From Chryseobacterium paludis (lineage in GTDB: Bacteria > Bacteroidota > Bacteroidia > Flavobacteriales > Weeksellaceae): a stretch of DNA of 64,000 nt. Under the pieces are notes generated by a model. The model was not told the origin of the DNA and did not search any database. It worked only from the letters and a program-made list of their open reading frames with translations. Position numbers and translations under genes: made by a program. The stretch spans positions 124,001 to 188,000 of the forward strand of contig NZ_CP099966.1 of the NCBI RefSeq assembly GCF_025403485.1, in the 5' to 3' direction. Below, piece after piece: positions 48,711-56,768 of the stretch (position 1 is its first letter; each line of letters opens with the position of its first letter).

Positions 48711-50456
48711 TTACTCATTGGTAGAGGTAACCTGGAAACAGTTATGCACCAGTGTTCTTAATTCCTTTAGAATAACTGGCTTTAGAAGATAATCACAAGC
48801 ACCGGCAGCTATTGCATCGTCTCGGGTTATATTCTTATCGGCAGTTACCATGATCACGGGAATTAGGTCGAAATGGCTTTTTTGCAGTGCACGGAGGGCC
48901 TCAATGCCGCTAATATCCGGTAATGTATTGTCCAAAACAATCAGATCTGCTGCCTGTTTATCCAATTCCTTAAAACCGTCTATTCCAGTTTCTGCAAGAC
49001 GCACGATGGCACCGTTACTTTCCAAAAATTTTTTCAAGTAAGTGGCTTGCATCAGATCATCGTCAATAATGAGTATTTGTTTCCCCAAAAGATCAGGCTG
49101 CTTTAGGGAATGCCCATCTGCCTGGGATTCTGGGATGGAAGTAGCTGTTATTAATGGGAATTGAGTAACGAAGTTGCTACCATGTCCAGAGCGGGTAAAG
49201 ACCTCTATCTTTCCTTTCAAAAGGCCAATGGTTTCACTTACGAAATAAAGCCCGAGGCCCGTTCCTTCTGCACTGTCAGTACTGCTGGAATGAAATATTT
49301 TAAAGGCTTCATCCAATTCTATTTTAGGTATACCTTTGCCTTGATCGGCAATACTGATGTTCCAAAATGTTTCATTACTATCTACTGTAATTGTTACTGT
49401 AGTGTTTTTACGGGTAAATTTAATGGCGTTGTACAGTAGGTTATTGACAATCCGTGTCAATTTTTCATGATCTCCTTCAATGTGACTGGGAACACGTGGC
49501 CGAACTATTGTTTTTATAGTGACCTGCTTATGGGAAGCTATGTATTGGAAGATGTCCATAATGTCTTTTATCCAGTTGCGAACACAGATCGTACTCATTG
49601 TGACCGGATAGCCACCCACTTCCAATTTAGAAACATCTAAAGCACTGTTGATAATATTAAGTGTTTGATAGCAGCCTGCATTGAGTGTGTGGATATCATC
49701 TTCGATTTGTTTAAAATTATCAAACTTGGGTAATTTATCAAGTAACTGCTGGGCAATTGAAAAGATAGCATTAAATGGCCCTCTGATTTCATGAGTTATT
49801 TGCTGTACATATTTGACTTTTGATGCTACTAATTGTTGCAGCTGGTCAGTAAGCTGTTCCAATTTTTCATTGGCGTGTGCAAGGGATTCATTAGCTTTTC
49901 GCTTGTCTTCTTCATTAAACCAGACCACAACCATTACCAAAAACAAAATAACGGATAGGCTTAACCAGCGCGTAATACGCTCATCATGGAGACTAAGGGA
50001 TATTGGTTCGAAAATGGGATACTGGTAATTGTATTCGAGAATAAACAAGGTTACGCAGGTCACAATGAAGCAGGTAATCTTTACATGTTTGTCGGAAAAT
50101 AAAAGAAGTGGTATGATCCCTAAGAAAACGATCATTAACTTTACGTCTACATGTTTTCCGAACAGCAGGCCGAAATATAGTACAGTTGCATTTTGGAAGA
50201 TGTGAATGGCAATACGTGCCACACCATACTTCCTATAATGGTTCATGACAATAATGCTGGAAAACATACCCACCTCGGTATAAGCCGCAATACCAATAGC
50301 AGCCTTCCCAGTGAGTATAAAAAGAAATGTCCCTGCTGAAACCGCAAGCAAGGAGGTAATAATGGAAATGGTGTTGACAATTAAAATAATCCTTTTTTGT
50401 GCTTCACTTACACCAGATGTACCAATATGACGGATGGATTCGAGGGAATAGCTCAT
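48711..50456 (-). CDS. membrane hybrid histidine kinase
   Basis: A 581-residue hybrid kinase starting at the ATG at 50456 (the earlier TTG at 50474 is less likely). Six or so hydrophobic helices fill residues 20-180; a coiled coil leads to the phosphoacceptor QQITHEIRGPFNAIFS (H222). HATPase motifs are NLLYNAIKFT (N box), ADQGKGI and EGTGLGLYFV. A C-terminal receiver (about 460-575) has ILIIDDD, the phosphorylatable D in VLDNTLPD and KP in LLKPV. No DNA-binding output domain. It lies 138 bases upstream of the terpene synthase gene on the same strand, which suggests joint control. Confidence 0.93.
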   Translation of the reverse strand: MSYSLESIRHIGTSGVSEAQKRIILIVNTISIITSLLAVSAGTFLFILTGKAAIGIAAYTEVGMFSSIIVMNHYRKYGVARIAIHIFQNATVLYFGLLFGKHVDVKLMIVFLGIIPLLLFSDKHVKITCFIVTCVTLFILEYNYQYPIFEPISLSLHDERITRWLSLSVILFLVMVVVWFNEEDKRKANESLAHANEKLEQLTDQLQQLVASKVKYVQQITHEIRGPFNAIFSIAQQLLDKLPKFDNFKQIEDDIHTLNAGCYQTLNIINSALDVSKLEVGGYPVTMSTICVRNWIKDIMDIFQYIASHKQVTIKTIVRPRVPSHIEGDHEKLTRIVNNLLYNAIKFTRKNTTVTITVDSNETFWNISIADQGKGIPKIELDEAFKIFHSSSTDSAEGTGLGLYFVSETIGLLKGKIEVFTRSGHGSNFVTQFPLITATSIPESQADGHSLKQPDLLGKQILIIDDDLMQATYLKKFLESNGAIVRLAETGIDGFKELDKQAADLIVLDNTLPDISGIEALRALQKSHFDLIPVIMVTADKNITRDDAIAAGACDYLLKPVILKELRTLVHNCFQVTSTNE

Positions 50457-50563
50457 GGAAAAGGGTTTAATCAAAATAAAATTTTTCCTAATACCAAAGT
50501 GTAAATTCTTTGTAAACGATTTTGGTAATAACCATTGCTAAGTATTGGTAGTTGACATAGTGA

Positions 50564-50863
50564 TTAGTTTACATTTACGTTTACCCTTGCGTTTTCACCA
50601 TAAAGAAGCAAGTGAGAAATACAGTTTGCCAGCTCTTGCTTAGAGCCAATATATTTAATATCTGTAACTATAGATTGGTTCATTTGCCTACCATCGGGAA
50701 CAAAAAGAAGCATTATTTTATATAAATAGCTTTGCTTGTCAGCTGTAGTGTGCATGAGTGCGAATGCGATGGGGCAATGCACCGAAAGGTAGCGGAAATG
50801 CACAATACCGGAAGTTTCGGGATGGGTGTCAACCTGTATGATATAAAAAGATGTTAGAGCCAT
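50564..50863 (-). CDS. small hypothetical protein
   Basis: A 99-residue protein with alternating strands (IVHFRYLSVHCPIAFALMH, QSYLYKIMLLFVPDG) ending in the short repeat VNVNVN. I recognise no family. Same strand as the histidine kinase, 108 bases upstream of its start. May be co-transcribed. Confidence 0.5.
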   Translation of the reverse strand: MALTSFYIIQVDTHPETSGIVHFRYLSVHCPIAFALMHTTADKQSYLYKIMLLFVPDGRQMNQSIVTDIKYIGSKQELANCISHLLLYGENARVNVNVN

Positions 50864-50905
50864 TACTGTAATTTTGGGAGGCGTGGTTTAGAAAACAAAA
50901 ATGGG

Positions 50906-51106
50906 TTATACAGCAAGTAAAAAGAGGCGGATTTGGTTTTGTAGGGCTGAAAGAATATCTGTTTCAGCATGTTCCCACGACAAATTACTGTGTACTAAAA
51001 GAATGGAAAGTAAAATAGAAAAAATGGCGCTAAGTCCCAGAAGAATAATAAGAGTAAGCACCAAATAACGGTAATAACGTACTTCGTCTGATAAGAGTTT
51101 ACTCAT
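50906..51106 (-). CDS. small single-pass membrane protein
   Basis: A 66-residue protein with one hydrophobic helix (about 14-38, LVLTLIILLGLSAIFSILLSILLV) between a charged N-terminus and an amphipathic C-terminus. No family recognised. Its 5' leader holds a GGGTAT-TG-ATACCC palindrome (51122-51135). May work with the membrane kinase; inference from location only. Confidence 0.5.
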   Translation of the reverse strand: MSKLLSDEVRYYRYLVLTLIILLGLSAIFSILLSILLVHSNLSWEHAETDILSALQNQIRLFLLAV

Positions 51107-51513
51107 ACCATGAATGTTTATGGGTATTGATACCCTACGATGAATATTGCTTTGGCGTATATAAAAATGACGCGGACACTCACTTGCCTAACGTTTTGTC
51201 TGATTACCTTGGACGGGAGACAGACTAACATTAACAAGCGAGTGCCCGCGCCAATGAGCTGCGAGCATCGCTTTCCCGACTACCTGCTCTCCCGTCCAAG
51301 GTAATGCAAGTATGGAATCTTTCGCACACGTCAAGTTTAAATATGATCTAATCCTTGAAAATTGCGATAAATAGCAATTGATTATCAAATTACTATAACC
51401 TGAACTTTCGATACTGTTCTAAAAATCCGTTCTATAAGCCGAAAATAAATAAAAAACGCAAATTTACCAAAGGTGAGAAATCAAATGCCAGAAATTGACA
51501 GGATTTTGCGAAA
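51107..51513. repeat. interlocked inverted repeats between divergent genes
   Basis: Two inverted repeats alternate. A: CGCGGACACTCACTTG (51171-51186) pairs with 51235-51250 (14 of 16). B: 18 perfect base pairs between 51203-51220 and 51288-51305. A five-base inner stem (GTCTG 51198-51202 with CAGAC 51221-51225) puts B in the loop of A. The order A-B-A'-B' permits a pseudoknot or two exclusive hairpins. A GGGTAT/ATACCC palindrome lies at 51122-51135. Region is GC-richer than its surroundings and no gene is supported there. Confidence 0.7.
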
Positions 51514-51756
51514 ATGGATCGTTTGGACGATAAAATTGTATTATATGAGATAGGTGCCAACATCAGGAAAAAGAGAATTGAACTCGGTTGGACACAGACT
51601 GATTTAGGCATTGCAGCCGGTGGTATGGGCGTTGGCAGAATAAGCGAAATTGAAAGAGGTTTACGTGACCTTCATACTGTAACACTGGTAACATTGATCT
51701 GGGCCCTTGGAGCGGAGCCTGGTGAGATCATCCCCTATACTAAAAAAGATAAATAA
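51514..51756 (+). CDS. XRE-family helix-turn-helix regulator
   Basis: An 80-residue protein made almost only of an HTH_3 domain: IGANIRKKRIELGWTQTDLGIAAGGMGVGRISEIERGLRDLHTVTLVTLIWALGAEPGEII. A standard small DNA-binding regulator. It lies upstream of the TIR/SIR2 operon, 606 bases away, and downstream of the interlocked repeats; it may control either. Confidence 0.85.
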   Translation: MDRLDDKIVLYEIGANIRKKRIELGWTQTDLGIAAGGMGVGRISEIERGLRDLHTVTLVTLIWALGAEPGEIIPYTKKDK

Positions 51757-52362
51757 AAAACAAGGAAGAATCCCGGTTCTATTTTAAATTTTAATATCTA
51801 TTAAAAAAACGAAATGCAATACTAGAATTTTCGGATGATTTTATATGTTATTCAGCCGTTAATACAAAATAATATAGAAATACGGCGAAATTTATAGGTA
51901 TTCATTATCCGAATATTGGGTGATGGATCATTGAATCATACTTAGAAGTCATCTGTTGTATAAGTCATTATCTTTAGCCTACTGAAGGGTACTAGCTGCC
52001 GAGAGAAATGCTTTGATTTCCATTATGAACATACAGTGTAATATTTGACCCCTAGAAATTGATAAAATCATATTTCTAGTAGGAAAAATCGACAACAATA
52101 ATGTACTAAAGGAGATTTTATTTGTCTACTTTTTTAAAACTCAGGTTCGAAGTAATATTCATCGTAAAATATAGGCTGAATAGAGAGGATTTATTATATT
52201 AGCAGAAATGCTTAATGTTATAAATTCTTGTTAAAAACTCAATTTTGAATTAAGTATTTGGTGTAAGCATCATCCAAAATCAAATTATATTTGTAGAACT
52301 GCAGATGTTTCCCTCAAAGTGTGAATTGTAACTCCAAGAAATAATAGTTAAATCAGTAAGAG
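51757..52362. other. intergenic region upstream of the TIR/SIR2 operon
   Basis: About 600 AT-rich bases with no credible gene. It holds an inverted repeat CTAGAAAT (52052-52059) with 52072-52079 (12-base gap) that could be an operator or terminator, and the promoter of the operon at its right end. Confidence 0.4.
52257..52293 (+). promoter_or_regulatory. candidate promoter of TIR/SIR2 operon
   Basis: TATATTTG at 52286-52293 is an exact TANNTTTG -7 box, 69 bases before the first start codon. The nearest upstream TTTG (52257-52260) lies 25 bases away, longer than the usual 19-21, so the promoter may be weak or need an activator. Confidence 0.5.
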
Positions 52363-53529
52363 ATGTTTAAATATCAACTCATATTACTGGGGACAATTAC
52401 CCCATTAACAGAGGAGCTTGTTGCTCTATACCATCAAAAAATCGAAGAATTAAAACTCCAAAAGGATTTCTATAAAGTTATTCGTGCTAAAGAAATTAAC
52501 GAATACAAAGGAAACCAGCCTGCTTTTGTTATTTATTTTGGTGACCCTGCAGGCAATCATAAGGATATTGATGAAGTATCAAAAATGATTGATCAAGGAA
52601 ATATGGTATTGCCTATTTATTATAAACAAGGTGCATTTAGAACAGAAATACCAGCAATACTTAGTAATCAAAATGGATTGTTATTTTCTAACTTTCAGAA
52701 GGATAAAATTGTTGATTTAGTACTTGAATCATTTGGCAAGCTTAGAAATGCAAGAAAAGTCTTCATAAGCTATAAAAGAAATGAATCAACATCTGTAGCC
52801 ATACAGTTATATGAAGCATTAGAGAAACATAACTTCGATGTATTTTTAGATACTCACGCAATTAAACAAGGGGAACCATTTCAAGAGGAGCTTTGGCATA
52901 GGATGACGGATTGTGATGTAATTGTTGTCTTAAATACTCCTGGATTCATGGAAAGTGAATGGTGTGAAAAGGAAATAGCCGAAGCAAGTGTAAAACAAAT
53001 CGGTGTCATTCAGCTAATTTGGCCAAATCACAAACTAGAAAGGATGGCAGAAGTATGTTTTCCTACTCAACTCAGTACTGTAGATTTTATTAATGGGCTT
53101 TATTCTGATAAGGATAAATCAAAGCTCACAGATCAGATGGTCGAGGGGATTGTTTCCCATGTAGAATCTGTAAGAGCAAGAAATTTAGCATCAAGGCAAG
53201 ATAATCTGATTACCGAGTTTTTAAACGCTGCTCGTAAGAATGGAAAACAAATTAATATCCAACCCGAAAGGTTTTTAACAGAAGAATTACCTAATAGCAA
53301 GAGACGAATATTTATACCATTGGTGGGAATTCCACAATCTTTGGACTACAACCAATCTTCTGAGCTTAGAAAGGCAATTAAAGATTTTCATGTTGAAGAA
53401 GTGTATCTGATATATGATGATGTGAAAATAAGACAAAAATGGTTGGACCATTTAACGTATTTAGATGGACAATTAGATGTTGAAACAATTAAAAAACAGG
53501 AATTTGACCTATGGCTACAAAATCATTAA
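52363..53529 (+). CDS. three-part TIR domain protein (first gene of operon)
   Basis: A 388-residue protein. Residues 1-125 form an alpha/beta N-terminal domain (PAFVIYFGDPAG, GNMVLPIYYKQG) that I cannot name; residues 131-260 are a TIR domain with KVFISYKRNES at its first strand and SEWCEKEI, giving the NADase glutamate E204; residues 313-388 are a third small domain (RRIFIPLVGIP...VEEVYLIYD). Active TIR domains break down or cyclise NAD+. The gene overlaps the next one by 19 bases, so the two products are likely to act together. Confidence 0.85.
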   Translation: MFKYQLILLGTITPLTEELVALYHQKIEELKLQKDFYKVIRAKEINEYKGNQPAFVIYFGDPAGNHKDIDEVSKMIDQGNMVLPIYYKQGAFRTEIPAILSNQNGLLFSNFQKDKIVDLVLESFGKLRNARKVFISYKRNESTSVAIQLYEALEKHNFDVFLDTHAIKQGEPFQEELWHRMTDCDVIVVLNTPGFMESEWCEKEIAEASVKQIGVIQLIWPNHKLERMAEVCFPTQLSTVDFINGLYSDKDKSKLTDQMVEGIVSHVESVRARNLASRQDNLITEFLNAARKNGKQINIQPERFLTEELPNSKRRIFIPLVGIPQSLDYNQSSELRKAIKDFHVEEVYLIYDDVKIRQKWLDHLTYLDGQLDVETIKKQEFDLWLQNH

Positions 53530-54107
53530 AAAATATTTTCTTATCGGCCAGTATCCCCTTTAAAGAACGAGATCAGAAGTACTACAATTCTGCTGATATA
53601 ATTGCAATACGGGATTCAATAGTTGCATTGGCTTCTACTGTTTTACCGGGTCATCGCTTGATTTGGGGAGGTCATCCTTCTATTACACCAATCATTTACT
53701 ATGTAATGCAAAAATTGGATTTGAATATTCAAGAGCATGTACTACTATATCAAAGTAAGTACTTTGAGCATTTGTTTCCCCCTGACAACGATAAATTTAA
53801 AAACATCATTCTCACAGAGAAACGTGAAAAACTAGCTGACAGTGTATTTCATATGCGTGAGCGAATGTTTGGAGAGCATAAATTTGAAGCGGCGGTATTT
53901 ATAGGAGGAATGGAAGGTATTGAGGATGAATTTAAGATGTTTAAGGAGTTTCACCCTAAAGCATTTCTCATGCCCGTGGCAAGTACAGGAGCTGCTGCCA
54001 AACTCGTTTATGAAGAGGCTTTACCTGACAGATTTAAAAATGATAGGTTAGTTACTGATTATGGCTATATGAGTTTATTTCAGGAATTATTAATTGAACA
54101 ATTATAG
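53511..54107 (+). CDS. stand-alone SLOG-like (LOG/DprA-type nucleotide-binding) protein
   Basis: A 198-residue protein. NIFLSASIPFKERD at the N-terminus, LIWGGHPSITPIIYYV (the G-G-x-P/T loop) and AAVFIGGMEGIEDEF, then MPVASTGAAAKLVYEEA, follow the SLOG Rossmann pattern, a family known to bind nucleotide ligands or cleave N-glycosidic bonds. It starts inside the end of the TIR gene (19-base overlap) and may sense or process the signal made by TIR enzymes. Exact SLOG subfamily is not certain. Confidence 0.75.
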   Translation: MATKSLKNIFLSASIPFKERDQKYYNSADIIAIRDSIVALASTVLPGHRLIWGGHPSITPIIYYVMQKLDLNIQEHVLLYQSKYFEHLFPPDNDKFKNIILTEKREKLADSVFHMRERMFGEHKFEAAVFIGGMEGIEDEFKMFKEFHPKAFLMPVASTGAAAKLVYEEALPDRFKNDRLVTDYGYMSLFQELLIEQL

Positions 54108-54109
54108 AG

Positions 54110-54721
54110 ATGGCAAGAGAGACTTTTATTTCATATAAATATAGTGAGGCAAAAGCATTGCGTGATGAAATTATCAACCAATTGGGAGACGATGCTAATT
54201 ATTATAGAGGGGAAACCTCAACATCTCCTAACCTAGTCTCGACGACGGTTAACAATATAAAGAATAATCTTAAAGAAATGATTTATGGCACCTCTGTTAC
54301 AATTGTTATTGTCTCGCCAAACATGCTTCATAGTGAATGGATGGAATGGGAAATAGAATATTCTTTAAAAGAAATAACTAGACAAGATCGGACTTCAAGA
54401 ACAAATGGAATATTGGGTGTTGTCATGAAAGTAAATGGCAGTTACGATTGGTTGATATCGAGAAGGATGAGTCAAGATGGGTGTTTTTCAAGGTATATCG
54501 ACAAGAATTATCTTTTTGAGATTCTTAATAGGAATCGATATAATTTAAGAACAGATGATAGATATTATTGTGCCACCTGTCAGTCTTATGACAGACTAAC
54601 AGGATCATATTTCTCACTAATAGACCAAGATGAGTTCTTAAGTGATCCCAATAAATATATTGAAAACGCATATGAAAAAGCCACAAACCTATGGAAGTAC
54701 AAAATCTGCAAAGAAAGCTAA
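54110..54721 (+). CDS. TIR-like protein of Thoeris ThsB type
   Basis: A 203-residue protein. RETFISYKYSEAKALRDEI opens the fold and HSEWMEWEIEYSLKEITRQDRTSRTNGI contains the catalytic-type glutamate E81. A cysteine/histidine-free C-terminal half with YYCATCQSYDRLTGSY is family-specific. The pattern is of TIR proteins seen in Thoeris loci, which make a cyclic ADP-ribose signal after phage infection. It begins two bases after the SLOG gene. Confidence 0.82.
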   Translation: MARETFISYKYSEAKALRDEIINQLGDDANYYRGETSTSPNLVSTTVNNIKNNLKEMIYGTSVTIVIVSPNMLHSEWMEWEIEYSLKEITRQDRTSRTNGILGVVMKVNGSYDWLISRRMSQDGCFSRYIDKNYLFEILNRNRYNLRTDDRYYCATCQSYDRLTGSYFSLIDQDEFLSDPNKYIENAYEKATNLWKYKICKES

Positions 54722-54749
54722 TATAACTTATTAAGTTAAGAAATAACCT

Positions 54750-55301
54750 ATGGAAAAATTAATCTCAAAAGATCTTCTTGCTAAGGTAAGGAGCGAAAAC
54801 TTGAATGAATTTATTCAACTTAATACCAAAGCGGAAGATAAAAGAAAAAGAAACAAGTATTCTTTTGAAACTTCTGTATTCCTTTCCCATAAACATGACG
54901 AAAAGGAAATTATCAAACAAGTCATCACATTACTTAATAAATTAGGGATAGATGTTTATGTGGACTGGTTGGATAATGAAATGCCTAAAAATACTAATGG
55001 TAGTACGGCAACAAGGATAAAAGAAAAGATTAAACAAAACGATAAATTTATTTTATTGGCAACTGAAGCTGCTATTAGTTCTAAATGGTGTAATTGGGAG
55101 CTTGGTTATGGAGATGCTCATAAGTATCATAAGAATATTGCAGTGATGCCCATTACCAACAATAATGATAATGTCTTTAGCGGAACAGAGTACCTACAAA
55201 TCTATCCAATAATTACTTCAGAATTTTTCACTTTTACAGGTACTTATTGGGTAGAATATAATGAAACAAAAATTAAGCTTGTAGATTGGCTAAAACAATA
55301 A
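54750..55301 (+). CDS. TIR domain protein, second ThsB-like
   Basis: A 183-residue protein with a 40-residue charged helical N-terminus, then a TIR domain: TSVFLSHKHDEKEI, LNKLGIDVYVDW and AISSKWCNWELGYGDAHKY with E117 at the catalytic position. Unlike its neighbours it carries the STATRIKEKIKQNDKFILLAT sequence of the TIR_2 group. It is 28 bases after the previous gene and 4 before thsA, so it belongs to the same transcript. Confidence 0.85.
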   Translation: MEKLISKDLLAKVRSENLNEFIQLNTKAEDKRKRNKYSFETSVFLSHKHDEKEIIKQVITLLNKLGIDVYVDWLDNEMPKNTNGSTATRIKEKIKQNDKFILLATEAAISSKWCNWELGYGDAHKYHKNIAVMPITNNNDNVFSGTEYLQIYPIITSEFFTFTGTYWVEYNETKIKLVDWLKQ

Positions 55302-55305
55302 TAGA

Positions 55306-56766
55306 ATGGAATTTACGCAACAACAACTTGCATTTATCAATGCATTCGTAACTGAGATCAATAATGGTGATGCCGCAATATTTGCTGGTGCCGGTTTTTC
55401 TACGTCTATTGGGTTTGTAAACTGGAAGGAACTTCTAAGAGATTTGGCGGAAGAACTTAAATTGGATATAGATAAGGAACATGACCTACTGTCTATTGCA
55501 CAGTATCATTTTAATAAGTTTAAGCGTGGAAAGATAAACGACAAAATAAAAAATGAGTTTACCACACTAAAGGAAGGAAGTGAAAATCATAAAATATTGG
55601 CTAGAGTTGGGATTGATACTTTCTGGACTACCAATTATGACCAGCTTATTGAAAGAACTCTAGAAGCAGAAGGAAAAACAGTAGAACGGAAAATCAGAAA
55701 TGAAGATTTTTCAAGTAATATAAAGAAAAAAAATGCGATAGTCTATAAGATGCATGGTGACAAGGATTCTCCCGATGAAGCTGTATTGCTAAAGGACGAT
55801 TATGAGAGCTATAATGATAAGAAAGAATTATTTTCCACTGCTTTAAGAGGTGATTTGTTATCAAAGACTTTTCTATTCATAGGATTCAGTTTTGATGATC
55901 CCAATTTAGAATACATTTTAAGTAGGATAAGAATTTTGTTAAAAGATAATACACCTACCCATTTTTGTTTTTTTAGAGAGGTTTCAGTAGATGGTTTTAA
56001 TGATCCAAATAAATCAGAGGCGCAAAATAATGAAGAGTATGTATATGCTAAGATCAAACAGGAACTTAAAATCGAAGATTTGCGTAGATATGGAATTCAT
56101 GCTATCATGATAAAAAAGTATCCTGAAATAACTTCTATCCTTTCTGAAATAGAAAAACGTATTAAGAGAAGAAATATTTTCATTTCGGGTGCAGCTCACG
56201 ATTATTCTCCCTTTACTGAAGAAAATGCAATAAAATTACTTCATAATTTAAGTTATAGATTAGCGGAGAAAGAGTATAAAATAATTTCTGGGTATGGTCT
56301 GGGTGTCGGAAGTACTATAATTAATGGCGCATTAGACTTTAAATTAAATTCCCATTATAAGAGTTTAGACGATTTGCTGATTCTCCGTCCATTCCCGCAA
56401 ATCAGCTCAGATACGTTAAGCCTTTCTGAAATGAGAACAGAGTATAGAAGAGAAATGATTTCAAAAGCGGGAATTGCACTCTTTGTATTTGGAAATAAAC
56501 TCAATGGTGGAGATATTGTCAATTCCGATGGGATGCTGGAGGAATTTGATATTTGTCTTGAACATCATGTAGTGCCTATACCTATTGGTTTAACAGGTGC
56601 AGTATCTAGGGTATTATGGGATAAGGTAATGAGTAACTTAAGCGCATACTATCCTGATAATACCGATTTATTCGATGCTATTGGCGAAATGGGAAGGACT
56701 GATATTTCTGAAGAAGATCTTATAAAAAATATAATTAAAGCAATTAACATACTACAAAAAATATAA
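55306..56766 (+). CDS. thsA: SIR2-SLOG Thoeris effector (ThsA-like)
   Basis: A 486-residue protein with the ThsA layout. An N-terminal SIR2 domain (about 10-280) shows FAGAGFSTS (NAD+ loop), FWTTNYDQLIE with N110 and YKMHGDKDSPDEAVL with H150; the equivalent residues in the Bacillus cereus enzyme I recall as N112 and H152. A C-terminal SLOG domain (about 288-486) has NIFISGAAHDY, GYGLGVGSTIINGAL and RREMISKAGIALFVFGN. In Thoeris, SLOG binds the TIR product and releases SIR2 NADase activity, killing the infected cell. Length close to the family norm. Confidence 0.93.
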   Translation: MEFTQQQLAFINAFVTEINNGDAAIFAGAGFSTSIGFVNWKELLRDLAEELKLDIDKEHDLLSIAQYHFNKFKRGKINDKIKNEFTTLKEGSENHKILARVGIDTFWTTNYDQLIERTLEAEGKTVERKIRNEDFSSNIKKKNAIVYKMHGDKDSPDEAVLLKDDYESYNDKKELFSTALRGDLLSKTFLFIGFSFDDPNLEYILSRIRILLKDNTPTHFCFFREVSVDGFNDPNKSEAQNNEEYVYAKIKQELKIEDLRRYGIHAIMIKKYPEITSILSEIEKRIKRRNIFISGAAHDYSPFTEENAIKLLHNLSYRLAEKEYKIISGYGLGVGSTIINGALDFKLNSHYKSLDDLLILRPFPQISSDTLSLSEMRTEYRREMISKAGIALFVFGNKLNGGDIVNSDGMLEEFDICLEHHVVPIPIGLTGAVSRVLWDKVMSNLSAYYPDNTDLFDAIGEMGRTDISEEDLIKNIIKAINILQKI

Positions 56767-56768
56767 AT

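Noticed and set aside
50906..51106. Small membrane protein as toxin of a type I toxin-antitoxin pair, with the interlocked repeats as antisense RNA
   Set aside because: The size and hydrophobic helix fit, but there is no evidence of an antisense transcript overlapping the gene; left as hypothetical.
51188..51388. 66-codon minus-strand frame across the interlocked repeats
   Set aside because: It is made mostly of the inverted-repeat sequence and has no recognisable protein features; the repeats explain it better.
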